DNA of 64,000 nt from Rummeliibacillus sp963792445 (GTDB taxonomy: Bacteria > Bacillota > Bacilli > Bacillales_A > Planococcaceae): positions 6,942 to 70,941 of the forward strand of contig CAWBWO010000019.1 in assembly GCA_963792445.1 (NCBI GenBank). Direction: 5' to 3'. Under the pieces are notes generated by a model, which saw nothing but the letters and a program-made list of their open reading frames with translations, had not been told where the DNA came from and did not search any database. Position 1 is the first letter of the stretch, and each line of letters starts with the position of its first letter. A program made the position numbers and the translations under genes. Below, in pieces: positions 25,689 to 33,862 of this stretch.

Positions 25689-26381
25689 TCACTTTATTAA
25701 CCGATACTGGTTAACAGGTCTGCCAACTCCCCCGTATTGAATATCAATTTTCACTTTGTTTTGTTTTTCAAGATAGTCTAAATAGCGACGAGCCGTTACC
25801 CGAGCTAAACCAACCCCATTTGCCACTTCCTCAGCGGATACAGAATGTTCTTGGATCCCGATAAACGTAACAATTTTCTCTAGTGTTGAAGCATTTAAGC
25901 CTTTTGGCAGTTTGATATCAATTGAAGCAGGTGTTTGTTGATGATGAAGTAAAAGATCTAATTCTTTTTGCGTCATCTCATTTTTTTCATTGATTTTCGT
26001 TTTAAATTGTCGATAATTTTCTAATGTATGCTTCATACGTTCAAATGAAAATGGCTTCATAATATAATCGAAAACCCCTAGTTGTAACATTTTTTGAATG
26101 GTTTTCATATCATTTGCAGCGGTTACAGCGATAACATCTACCTTAAAATCTTTTTCACGTATCTTTTTTAATGTTTCAATACCATCTTGTTCCGGCATGA
26201 AAATATCCATAAAGACTAGATCCGGTTTTAATTGTTTAATTTGTTGAATTCCTTCTATCCCGTTTTTGGCCGTCCCAATCATCAAAAACCCTTGGACTTG
26301 CTCGATAAATTGTCGATTCACTTGGCGAACCATTGGGTCATCTTCAACTAATAAGACTTGAATTGGTTGCAATTCAATCAC
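25689..26381 (-). CDS. dctR: Response regulator, CitB/DctR family
   Basis: 230 residues. Receiver domain at 7-125 with acidic pocket ED14/D15, phospho-acceptor Asp59 (LVFMDIFMPEQDG), conserved Thr in VTAAND and Lys in MKPFSF. The output domain at ~165-228 is the CitB-type helix-turn-helix (SAEEVANGVGLARVTARRYL). The gene starts six bases after the kinase gene. With the kinase, DctB and a DctA carrier next door, this is the C4-dicarboxylate sensing module of Bacillus (DctS-DctR or MalK-MalR type). Confidence 0.87.
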   Translation of the reverse strand: MIELQPIQVLLVEDDPMVRQVNRQFIEQVQGFLMIGTAKNGIEGIQQIKQLKPDLVFMDIFMPEQDGIETLKKIREKDFKVDVIAVTAANDMKTIQKMLQLGVFDYIMKPFSFERMKHTLENYRQFKTKINEKNEMTQKELDLLLHHQQTPASIDIKLPKGLNASTLEKIVTFIGIQEHSVSAEEVANGVGLARVTARRYLDYLEKQNKVKIDIQYGGVGRPVNQYRLIK

Positions 26382-26386
26382 CCCTT

Positions 26387-27985
26387 CTATAAATAAAACG
26401 TTACAAATATACTTGTACCTTCACCTAATGTGCTTTTCACTTCAATTGTACCTTCTAATTTTTTAACGATATCTTGGATTAAATAAAGTCCGATTCCGTG
26501 ATTTTCATTTTTCTTTGTAGAATATCCATTGTCAAAAATACGTGCTTTTACTTCATCGGACATTCCGACACCGTTATCTTCTACTAGTATTGATAAAGTT
26601 TCTTCATCTTGATCGATACTAATCATGACTTTCTTTTCTTCTTTTTTTGCAAGTTGCAATGCTTCGAAGGCATTTTCGATTAAGTTCCCAATGACAACAA
26701 CAAAATCATTGAAATCCAATTGTTCTGGAATATTAGTTAATTGACTATTCATATCAATCTCCACATCTATTCCGAGTTCTTTTCCATGATTTATTTTACT
26801 TAATAATAACCCAGAAATATTTTGATTTTTGATGCGGTCATTTAAGAAGTTTACAATTTCTTCTTGTTTTTCTTTTACTTCTTCAATATAAGAAAGTGCT
26901 TGTTGATAATGTCCTAACTGTAATAAGCCTGCAATTGTATGAATTTTATTTTTATGCTCATGATTTTGAATACGTAGAGCTTGTACAAATTCTTTTACAC
27001 CAGTTAATTCTTCCGCAAGTTTTCTTACCTCTGTTCGGTCTTGGAAAATCGCAATGGCTCCAACTGTCTCCCCAGAAACGATAATCGGTACACGGTTACT
27101 CATAATATTATGTTGATTGATTAATAATTCTTTGTTGTAAATGGGCTGATTATAGTCTAGAATTTCAGGCAATCTTGTATCTGGTAAGATATCAAAGATT
27201 TTCTTCCCGATTAAATCGTCATCTGTTATACCTAATATTTGTTTTGCTTTTGTATTAAAGATCGTGACCGTCAAATCATTATCAATCGTAATAATTCCTT
27301 CATGCATCGCATTAAATGTTTCTGTACGCTCTGTGTACATTTTGGCTATCTCATGTGGTTCTAAATCAAACATTTGTTTCTTCATGTTCCGGCCGAGTAA
27401 CCATGCTCCCCAAGCGCCAAATAATAGAGATAGAAACGTTGCAGTCAAGATTTCTTTCCGAATACTATACAATATTTCAGGTATCGTAGGTAGACTATAT
27501 CCTACAATTACCACTCCTATTTGTTGATGATTTTCATTCATGATAGGTACAAACGCTCTAATAATCTTACCTACTTCGCCCTGTGCTTTTGACAAATAAT
27601 AATGTTCAGCAAAAGCTGCATTCTCATCGCTTGTTTTCGATTTTGTTCCGATTAATGATTTTACAGGGTGAGAAAGTCGTATATGGTCCATATTTAAAAC
27701 AACAATGTATTCTGCTTTGTTAATGATCCGAATTCCTTCAATTGTTTCACTAATCCCTTTTGCTTGTTGCTTTGGATTTGTTTCTACTGATAATTCTTTT
27801 GTCACTTCAGGAAGTTTGGCAACAGTTCGAGCGATTAGCATGGCCTGATTTCCTAATTCTTTTTCTTTGGTCGACAAGATATTACCAATTACAAAAATAC
27901 CCGCAACTAAAAATGAAAAAACAATGATGAAGAAGGTGAGCGAAATAATTTTACCATTCATGGACAGATGCTTCTGTTTCACCAT
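26387..27985 (-). CDS. dctS: Sensor histidine kinase, CitA/DcuS/DctS family
   Basis: 532 residues. Membrane helices at ~12-35 and ~175-200 flank an extracellular PDC sensor domain. A cytoplasmic PAS domain at ~215-325 follows (TFNAMHEGIITIDNDLTVTI). The dimerisation box NHEHKNKIHTIAGLLQLG supplies the phospho-His. The ATPase domain has N (VVIGNLIENAFEAL), G1 (VEDNGVGM) and G2 (NHGIGLYL) boxes. It would phosphorylate DctR in response to dicarboxylates. The gene reads away from dctB. It carries its own start upstream of any visible operator. Confidence 0.88.
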   Translation of the reverse strand: MVKQKHLSMNGKIISLTFFIIVFSFLVAGIFVIGNILSTKEKELGNQAMLIARTVAKLPEVTKELSVETNPKQQAKGISETIEGIRIINKAEYIVVLNMDHIRLSHPVKSLIGTKSKTSDENAAFAEHYYLSKAQGEVGKIIRAFVPIMNENHQQIGVVIVGYSLPTIPEILYSIRKEILTATFLSLLFGAWGAWLLGRNMKKQMFDLEPHEIAKMYTERTETFNAMHEGIITIDNDLTVTIFNTKAKQILGITDDDLIGKKIFDILPDTRLPEILDYNQPIYNKELLINQHNIMSNRVPIIVSGETVGAIAIFQDRTEVRKLAEELTGVKEFVQALRIQNHEHKNKIHTIAGLLQLGHYQQALSYIEEVKEKQEEIVNFLNDRIKNQNISGLLLSKINHGKELGIDVEIDMNSQLTNIPEQLDFNDFVVVIGNLIENAFEALQLAKKEEKKVMISIDQDEETLSILVEDNGVGMSDEVKARIFDNGYSTKKNENHGIGLYLIQDIVKKLEGTIEVKSTLGEGTSIFVTFYL

Positions 27986-28051
27986 TCTTCCTCCAATCTG
28001 TTCGTGTACTCATATTGTATCACCTGGAATTATGTTAGAATAGAAAGAAAG

Positions 28052-28198
28052 TGAAACTTCAATCAGTGGGGTTTTTTTCCATCCCCCACTGATTGATAGT
28101 TGAACCAATCGGGCTTTTACGGGCATTTGTCTCCCACCTCTGCTTCTCCGTATTTTCTACAGCCTTGAGGTGGGAGTCAAAAGCCAGTTAATGCGGGA
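28052..28198 (-). ncRNA. Solo omega-RNA-like structured element, copy A
   Basis: On the - strand this ~147-bp element begins near CCCGCATTAAC. It contains a long hairpin (ACTCCCACCTC ... GAGGTGGGAG) with an inner stem, then CCCGTAAAAGCCC. It ends in the hairpin CAATCAGTGG/CCACTGATTG followed by GAAGTTTCAC. A second copy at 40571 on the + strand shares the same order of blocks and ends at the same GAAGTTTCRC. The layout resembles the guide-RNA scaffold at the end of IS200/IS605 TnpB elements or HEARO/IscB RNAs. No transposase or nuclease gene is present. Identification is by pattern recognition only. Confidence 0.5.
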
Positions 28199-28223
28199 AA
28201 AATGTCAGAATGTTGGTGATTGC

Positions 28224-29243
28224 ATGAAAGTATATATTACTACCGCTATTTTAACGATTGTACTGCTCCTTGCTTCCATTGGCTTAAGGCAACAAGTTTG
28301 GCAAAATGCACCCCTTCCTAAGGATGAGGAACAGCAAGGGCTTAATAAACAAATTGTGATTAATTTTAGCCATGTTGTTGCAGAAGATACGCCTAAGGGA
28401 CAAGCAACTATTAAATTTGCAAAAATTTTAGAAGAAAAATCAAACGGTAGAATTCATGTGGTCATTTATCCAAATGGCATGCTTTATAACGACGATAACG
28501 AGTTAAAAGCCCTACAAAATGGTGATGTACAAATGATTGCTCCAACATTTTCTAAAATGACCGACACGATCCCTGCATGGCAAGTATTAGATTTACCGTA
28601 CTTATTTCATACAGACAAAGATGTAGAAAAAGTTTTAAATGGCAAAGTCGGAGAACAACTATTAAATCAATCCAACCATGCAAATGTTAAAGGGCTCGCA
28701 TTTTGGAATAATGGTTTTAAACAAATGATTGCTGAAAGAAAACCATTAGTCCAAATAGAAGATTTTAAAAATTTAAAAATCCGTGCAATGCCAAGCCAAG
28801 TTTTGCAATCACAATTTAAATTACTCGGTGCAAGTTCAGTTAAAACTTCTTTCGATGAATTATATTCTGAAATAGAAAATCATGGAATCGATGCTCAAGA
28901 AAATACATTATCTAATATCTATTCCAAAGGATTTTATAAAGTCCAAAAGCATATCACACTTACAAATCATGGTCTATTAGGCTATGCCGTGTTGATGAAC
29001 GAAGATTTCTGGAATAGCCTTCCTCAAGATTTGCAAGAAGATGTTGAAGAATCAATGGATGAGGCAACAAAATGGAACTTCCAAATTGCAAAAGAAATGA
29101 ATGAGCAGGATTTAGAAAAGCTGAAAAAAGATCCAAATATCGATATTTCCACTTTATCTGTTGCAGAACAGAGAAAATGGGAGAAACAATTTAGGTCTCT
29201 ATATAGTGAATATAATAAGACGAATAGGCTCCGTCTTTCTTAG
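28224..29243 (+). CDS. dctB: TRAP-type dicarboxylate-binding protein (DctB/DctP family)
   Basis: 339 residues from ATG 28224. A start 54 bases earlier is in frame but would cover the structured element. An uncleaved or signal-type hydrophobic helix lies at 4-24. The mature part follows the TRAP solute-receptor fold: INFSHVVAEDTPKGQATIKF, GRIHVVIYPNGMLYNDDNEL, LGASSVKTSFDELYSEIENH and the EDFKNLKIRAMPS block with the conserved Arg that binds the carboxylate. No TRAP membrane subunits are nearby. In Bacillus subtilis, DctB acts as an extracellular co-sensor for DctS beside the DctA/DctP carrier, and the same arrangement is seen here. Confidence 0.85.
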   Translation: MKVYITTAILTIVLLLASIGLRQQVWQNAPLPKDEEQQGLNKQIVINFSHVVAEDTPKGQATIKFAKILEEKSNGRIHVVIYPNGMLYNDDNELKALQNGDVQMIAPTFSKMTDTIPAWQVLDLPYLFHTDKDVEKVLNGKVGEQLLNQSNHANVKGLAFWNNGFKQMIAERKPLVQIEDFKNLKIRAMPSQVLQSQFKLLGASSVKTSFDELYSEIENHGIDAQENTLSNIYSKGFYKVQKHITLTNHGLLGYAVLMNEDFWNSLPQDLQEDVEESMDEATKWNFQIAKEMNEQDLEKLKKDPNIDISTLSVAEQRKWEKQFRSLYSEYNKTNRLRLS

Positions 29244-29322
29244 AGAAATCCAATCAGAGATCAATCATTAGTATCTGTATTAGTACAAAATGGTCAAAAT
29301 TAAATAATTCTTAAAAATTTTT

Positions 29323-29352
29323 TAAACCGAGAACTTGCTTCTCGGTTTTTGT
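29323..29352 (+). terminator. Terminator after dctB
   Basis: AAACCGAGAA ... TTCTCGGTTTTTG hairpin, T run after. Confidence 0.85.
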
Positions 29353-29478
29353 TTATCCATTGATATAACTGGATTTTACGTATATGTAACAACTTTTCGA
29401 ATAAATGAGACCAAAATGACCAAAAAGAGTTTTATAACCATAATAATAAATATTCTGAATTTAGTCGTATGATAATTC

Positions 29479-29492
29479 ATGTAAGCGATAAC
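29479..29492 (+). promoter_or_regulatory. cre site (CcpA) upstream of dctA
   Basis: TGTAAGCGATAACA matches the Bacillus cre consensus TGWAANCGNTNWCA at every position. It lies 45 bases before the dctA start, so it should overlap or follow the transcription start and repress dctA when sugars are available. Confidence 0.7.
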
Positions 29493-29536
29493 AAAAACTA
29501 AACAAAACAAAAACAACACACAAAGAAGGTATGGCT

Positions 29537-30817
29537 ATGAGAATAAACTTTAAAAACTTAACCGTTCAAGTGATCTGCGGGATTATTTTAGGGATTATCG
29601 TAGGCTTAGTGTTTCCAAGCTTCGGTGCTCAATTAAAAGTACTTGCAGATATCTTTATCAAGCTAATCAAAATGTTAATTGCACCAATTATTTTCTTAAC
29701 CGTTATTACAGGTATTGGCGGTATGGGAAATTTAAAGAAAGTTGGTAAAATTGGTGGTAAAGCATTAATTTATTTTGAAATCGTTTCTTCGATTGCATTA
29801 GCAATAGGTTTAGTAGTAGTTCACATCATTCAACCGGGACATGGTTTAGATACATCCTCTGCAAAAGCTGATACAGTAACTCAGTTTACAAAACAAGCTG
29901 CAGATTCTGAACATGGTTTTGTACCATTTATCATGAATATTATTCCTGATAACTTCATCGGTTCACTTGCAAATGGCGAATTATTACCAGTATTATTTTG
30001 TGCAGTATTATTTGGGGTAGCTGCTGCATCAATCGGTGAACCCGTGAAACCAGTGATTAGACTTTGCGAACAACTTTCTGAAATTTTCTTCAAAATTATC
30101 GGAATGGTGATGAAATTATCTCCTATCGGTGCATTTGGTGCAATGGCCTTTACAATCGGTAACTTTGGTCTTGGATCATTAAAATCACTCGGTTTGTTAA
30201 TGGTTTCTGTTTATATTACAATGGCACTTTTCGTTCTAATTGTTCTCGGATTAATTGCAAAATTCTTTGGTTTTAATATTCTTAAATTCTTAAGCTATAT
30301 TAAAGAAGAATTATTACTTGTTTTAGGTACATCCTCTTCTGAGTCAGCTCTACCATTAATTATGAAAAAATTAGAAAAATTCGGTTGTTCAAAACAAGTA
30401 GTTGGTTTAGTTGTTCCTACAGGTTATTCATTTAACTTAGATGGTACATCCATTTACTTATCAATGGCAGCAATGTTCATCGCTCAAGCATATAATGTTG
30501 ACTTATCATTATGGCAACAAATTTACTTATTAGGTATTTTGATGATTACTTCAAAAGGTGCTGCAGGTGTAACAGGATCAGGATTTATCACATTAGCTGC
30601 AACATTAGCAGCATTCCCAATGATTCCAGTAGAAGGTATCGCATTACTAATTGGGGTTGACCGCTTCATGTCAGAAGCACGTGCAATTACAAATATCATT
30701 GGTAACTCCGTTGCAACAGTTGTAATTGCGAAAGTGGAAAAAGAATATGACCCAGCTCAACATCAACAACTAGAAGAAGAAATTGCAATATCACATCAAC
30801 ACGCACATACACATTAA
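29537..30817 (+). CDS. dctA: C4-dicarboxylate:cation symporter (DctA/GltP, DAACS family)
   Basis: 426 residues. Starts at ATG 29537, seven bases from GAAGG; the ATG six bases earlier is too close. Typical glutamate/dicarboxylate carrier: N-terminal FKNLTVQVICGIILGIIVGL, KMLIAPIIFLTVITGIGGMG, the serine-rich re-entrant loop LGTSSSESALPLIMKKLEKF, the NMDGT-like NLDGTSIYLSMAAMF, and the second re-entrant loop TSKGAAGVTGSGFI. The C-terminus is His-rich. It imports succinate, fumarate, malate or glutamate with protons or sodium. Control by DctSR is expected from the neighbours. CcpA control is suggested by the cre site. Confidence 0.9.
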   Translation: MRINFKNLTVQVICGIILGIIVGLVFPSFGAQLKVLADIFIKLIKMLIAPIIFLTVITGIGGMGNLKKVGKIGGKALIYFEIVSSIALAIGLVVVHIIQPGHGLDTSSAKADTVTQFTKQAADSEHGFVPFIMNIIPDNFIGSLANGELLPVLFCAVLFGVAAASIGEPVKPVIRLCEQLSEIFFKIIGMVMKLSPIGAFGAMAFTIGNFGLGSLKSLGLLMVSVYITMALFVLIVLGLIAKFFGFNILKFLSYIKEELLLVLGTSSSESALPLIMKKLEKFGCSKQVVGLVVPTGYSFNLDGTSIYLSMAAMFIAQAYNVDLSLWQQIYLLGILMITSKGAAGVTGSGFITLAATLAAFPMIPVEGIALLIGVDRFMSEARAITNIIGNSVATVVIAKVEKEYDPAQHQQLEEEIAISHQHAHTH

Positions 30818-30870
30818 TAGGCAGAACGTCAAAATAGGAACTCGATCTCCTAGACAATGACTTTCAATAA

Positions 30871-30909
30871 CAAACCACCCGCTCTCTCCTCGTAGCGGGT
30901 GGTTTTTTT
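30871..30909 (+). terminator. Terminator after dctA
   Basis: ACCACCCGCT ... AGCGGGTGGTTTTTTT, GC-rich stem and T run. Confidence 0.9.
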
Positions 30910-30911
30910 AT

Positions 30912-31037
30912 TTAGTGCTGAACGCGCCCGTCTAGCCCCGACAAGCGCTGGAGAGCCCGACTCAAAAGCGTCTTTCTAGCTTTTGACCAAGGGATCGAAG
31001 CGACCTCGAGGGGCTGGCGCGTGAAGCCGGATAATAA
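30912..31037. repeat. Palindromic intergenic repeat, unit 1
   Basis: GC-richer than the surroundings. Starts TTAGTGCTGAACGCGCCCGT and ends GAAGCCGGATAATAA. Outer arms ACGCGCC-AGCCCC and GGGGCTGGCGCGT pair; the inner hairpin is CAAAAGC/GCTTTTG. Unit 1 of three head-to-tail copies of ~125 bp. Confidence 0.8.
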
Positions 31038-31162
31038 TTAGTGCTGAAGCGGCTCGTTTAGGCCCGAAAATCACAAAAGCTTTCGAATTGAAAACGTCTT
31101 TTCAGTTTTCAACCGAGAAAGTGTTGTGACTCGAGGGCCTAGCCGCCGAAGCCGGATACTAT
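31038..31162. repeat. Palindromic intergenic repeat, unit 2
   Basis: Same layout with different bases: outer arms GCGGCT-TAGGCCC and GGGCCTAGCCGC, inner hairpin GAAAAC/GTTTTC. The changes keep pairing on both sides, which shows that structure matters more than sequence. Confidence 0.8.
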
Positions 31163-31250
31163 TTAGTGCTGAACGCGCCCGTTTAGCCCCGACAAGCACT
31201 GGAAGGGGCGAATTAAAAGCGTCTTTTCAACTTTCAACCGAGGGACTGAT
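31163..31250. repeat. Palindromic intergenic repeat, unit 3 (truncated)
   Basis: Starts TTAGTGCTGAACGCGCCCGT again and keeps the inner GCGTCTTTTCAACTTTC part, but loses the closing outer arm after about 31250. Confidence 0.7.
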
Positions 31251-31433
31251 TCAAGGAAGATAGCCTAAAAAGCCACGTCCTATAGAAACAACTATCGGAA
31301 TCACATATCCTGTGTCCCCTCGATGTTCTATCCACTGAAGTTAAATATCTAATTTTTAAATGAATGGTACATTTTTTGTATTCCCAAAAGATACAATAAT
31401 ATGAAATAAAAAATGAATGAAGGAGATGATTAA

Positions 31434-31748
31434 TTGTTAGTGTCTACAACGAATAATATTGAAGGTAAAACTATTCAAACCTATCATGGAATCGTTACTG
31501 GTGAAGCCATCTTAGGTGCGAATATAGTACGAGACCTATTTGCATCAATTACAGATGTCATTGGTGGTCGTAGTTCCGCATATGAAAACAAGCTTGCTGA
31601 AGCACGTGAAATTGCCATAGAAGAAATGAAAGAACGGGCAATGAAACTTGGAGCAAATGCTGTAATCGGAGTAGATCTTGATTTTGAGACAATTCGTGAA
31701 GGTATGCTGATATGTGTAGCTACAGGAACTGCTGTGACGTATAAATAA
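31434..31748 (+). CDS. YbjQ/UPF0145 family protein
   Basis: 104 residues, TTG start with GAAGGAGATG upstream. Matches the YbjQ family from end to end: TTNNIEGKTIQTYHGIVTGE, the IVRDLFASITDVIGGRSSAY block with the conserved GGRS, and EMKERAMKLGANAVIGVDLD. The family forms pentamers and is described as a putative heavy-metal-binding domain. Its cellular role is not established. Monocistronic, terminator after. Confidence 0.87.
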   Translation: MLVSTTNNIEGKTIQTYHGIVTGEAILGANIVRDLFASITDVIGGRSSAYENKLAEAREIAIEEMKERAMKLGANAVIGVDLDFETIREGMLICVATGTAVTYK

Positions 31749-31782
31749 ATGAAGAATTCATTAGTCTCTTTAAAATTGCATT

Positions 31783-31814
31783 AAAAAAAGACGATTATAC
31801 ACCGTCTTTTTAAC
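31783..31814. terminator. Terminator between YbjQ and YusW-like genes
   Basis: AAAAAGACG ... CGTCTTTTT between convergent genes; usable in both directions. Confidence 0.8.
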
Positions 31815-31840
31815 TTTAAATATTGATTTATAAATTATCT

Positions 31841-32359
31841 TTACGGATTAAATATATATTTCTTTTCAGTTCCATCTGCAAATCTTACTTCAAGTTCTAT
31901 CTTTTCATAATTTTCATTGATATTAAATGCTGTTAATATTTCACTTTTGACATCAGCATCAGACGTATTTTTATCAAAAGTTAGTTTGTTTAATTTAGGT
32001 ATGATCATATTGTAAGCTTTTTTACCAATGACCTTTTTATTTGAACGGTCATCTTTAATTTCCGCTTCTATTCCATTGCTGTTTTTTTTGTAATCCAATT
32101 CATAGGATTGATTGTTTGCATAATCGATATCTAGTGAAAATTTTGAAAAGGAAAATGTCTGTTCAACTGAGGTGTTTTTTGCATTTGTTTCAGTATGGTT
32201 TGTTGTAATTGTTTGGTTTGTGGATTCTGTCTGATTAGATGAGCTGCTCCCCGAGACAGGCATTTCATGAAGGGCTTTAGGTTTTCGAGCATCATCACTA
32301 CAACCAAATAAAACAATAACACTTCCCAATATTACTATATTCATTAGCCATCTGCCCAT
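31841..32359 (-). CDS. YusW-like lipoprotein, copy 1
   Basis: 172 residues. Signal peptide with lipobox VLFGC (Cys20). A Ser/Thr/Asn-rich linker to about residue 70 is followed by a ~95-residue domain ending EVRFADGTEKKYIFNP. The domain has SLDIDYANNQSYELDYKK and TFDKNTSDADVKSEIL, the YusW-like pattern found in Bacillales lipoproteins. It would sit on the outside of the membrane. The next gene encodes a paralogue with the same architecture. Function not known. Confidence 0.75.
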   Translation of the reverse strand: MGRWLMNIVILGSVIVLFGCSDDARKPKALHEMPVSGSSSSNQTESTNQTITTNHTETNAKNTSVEQTFSFSKFSLDIDYANNQSYELDYKKNSNGIEAEIKDDRSNKKVIGKKAYNMIIPKLNKLTFDKNTSDADVKSEILTAFNINENYEKIELEVRFADGTEKKYIFNP

Positions 32360-32411
32360 GTTCTTCCACCTTTCATTTTCTGCTTCAAAAATAATTCTTT
32401 ATCATAGATAA

Positions 32412-32443
32412 AGCTACCCCTTAAGTCTTTTTTGAGGGGTAGC
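32412..32443 (-). terminator. Terminator between the two lipoprotein genes
   Basis: GCTACCCCTTAA ... TTGAGGGGTAGC hairpin after the upstream lipoprotein gene. Confidence 0.75.
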
Positions 32444-32455
32444 CTATACATATAA

Positions 32456-32983
32456 TTATGGAGCAAACGTATATTTCTTATCTACACCATCAGCAAACTT
32501 TACTTCTAAATCAATTGTTTTATAATCATTGCCAAGATCGAATACTGAAAGAATTTGCTTTTTTACTTCATCATCTGATGTATTTGCATCAAAAGTAAGC
32601 TTTTTAAATTTTGGTTCTAATTTTGCATATGCATCATTACCTTCAATATTTTTGTTAAGTCGTTGATCTTCAATCTTAGACTCTGTTTTAGTTTGTTCGT
32701 TTTTGTATTCTACTTCGTATTTTTGATTTGCTCCATAATCAACATCTAGCAAAAACTCTGAAAATGAAAATGGTGCTCCTGCAGTTGAAGTATTTGGGGT
32801 AGCGCCTGTATGAGGTGCAGCTGCATTAGGATTTGGTGCTTCAGTTGTTTCGGGTGCATTTAAACCACTTTCCGCAACAGGTGCTTTTTTATGAACATTT
32901 GTTGCATTGTCACTATTTGATCCACATCCATATAGCATTGTAGCTACAAGCGAGGTAGACAAAACAATTGACCATTTTTTCAT
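32456..32983 (-). CDS. YusW-like lipoprotein, copy 2
   Basis: 175 residues, lipobox MLYGC (Cys20), then a Pro/Ala/Thr/Asn-rich linker (EAPNPNAAAPHTGATPNTST) and the same C-terminal domain as its neighbour: LLDVDYGANQKYEVEYKNEQ, TFDANTSDDEVKKQIL, EVKFADGVDKKYTFAP. The two genes are a tandem duplication that has diverged mainly in the linker. RBS AAGGAGTTG. It has its own terminator, so each copy may be regulated alone. Confidence 0.75.
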   Translation of the reverse strand: MKKWSIVLSTSLVATMLYGCGSNSDNATNVHKKAPVAESGLNAPETTEAPNPNAAAPHTGATPNTSTAGAPFSFSEFLLDVDYGANQKYEVEYKNEQTKTESKIEDQRLNKNIEGNDAYAKLEPKFKKLTFDANTSDDEVKKQILSVFDLGNDYKTIDLEVKFADGVDKKYTFAP

Positions 32984-33111
32984 CTAAACAACTCCTTTTT
33001 AAATTACTATGTGCTTATCATTTCCCCAATTTATCCTTTTTAACCATTTGAACTACGGGAGCATAAAAAAAGCATGCTCTATTTGCATGCTAAAATAACA
33101 ACTTATTTATC

Positions 33112-33633
33112 CTATTTAAAATCTTGATTGAATGGTCTCAAACGAAGCAAAACTCTCCCTCGAACTTCTTTATGATAATCGATTGGCCCAAAATCTCTCG
33201 AATCCATCGAATTATTTCGATTATCCCCCATTACAAATATTTGGTCTTTGTCCAATAGTATATTTAAATTTGAAGTGACCATCGGTTCTTTTATATAGGG
33301 TTCATGAATTGCTTTTGAGTTACGAAAGAGGACATTATCTTTGATTTGAATAACATCCCCCGGTAAGCCAATCACTCGTTTGATAAATAAATCATGACCT
33401 GCTACGATATCTGAATCAAAACTCACAATATCATTATAGTGTGGTTCATCATATTTATACGCAATTCTATTTGAAATTAAGTAATCACCTTCATGGAGAC
33501 TATTTTCCATACTATGACCAATGACAATTTCAGGTGAAAAAATGGCACGAAAACTAATTGCTAAACAAATCATTGCGAGTAATATAAAGCAAAAATGCCG
33601 TAAATCCTTCAATAATGACGTAAAATTCCTCAT
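33112..33633 (-). CDS. sipS: Signal peptidase I
   Basis: 173 residues. An N-terminal membrane helix (~13-33) anchors the enzyme. The catalytic Ser41 is in GHSMENSLHEGDYL, the catalytic Lys85 in IKRVIGLPGD, and the C-terminal box is GDNRNNSMDSRDFG. The length and single helix fit the Bacillus SipS/SipT group, which cleaves Sec and Tat signal peptides on the outer face of the membrane. Monocistronic. Type I peptidases are often multi-copy in Bacillales, so the exact letter is uncertain. Confidence 0.88.
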   Translation of the reverse strand: MRNFTSLLKDLRHFCFILLAMICLAISFRAIFSPEIVIGHSMENSLHEGDYLISNRIAYKYDEPHYNDIVSFDSDIVAGHDLFIKRVIGLPGDVIQIKDNVLFRNSKAIHEPYIKEPMVTSNLNILLDKDQIFVMGDNRNNSMDSRDFGPIDYHKEVRGRVLLRLRPFNQDFK

Positions 33634-33862
33634 TCACTCTTCGCCTAATTTCTCTATTAATTATGTTACTTATAAGTTATCACTATATGTAGTTAGAAGC
33701 TAATCTAATCTAGTTAAATCATACAAATATACTGAAAAAATATCAAATTCCAAATATATAGATGAAAGTATTAAAATACAAATTATTTTAATGTTAAGTC
33801 AGAACTATCAGTTAAAGCTATTAAACAAAGAGTAAATTCCCCTTGTTTAATAGCTTTTTACT

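Noticed and set aside
28170..28223. Longer dctB start
   Set aside because: Would overlap the structured element and has no ribosome site; ATG 28224 fits a signal-type N-terminus.
30912..31250. CRISPR array
   Set aside because: Only three units, ~125 bp each, contiguous without unique spacers; they are palindromic repeats.
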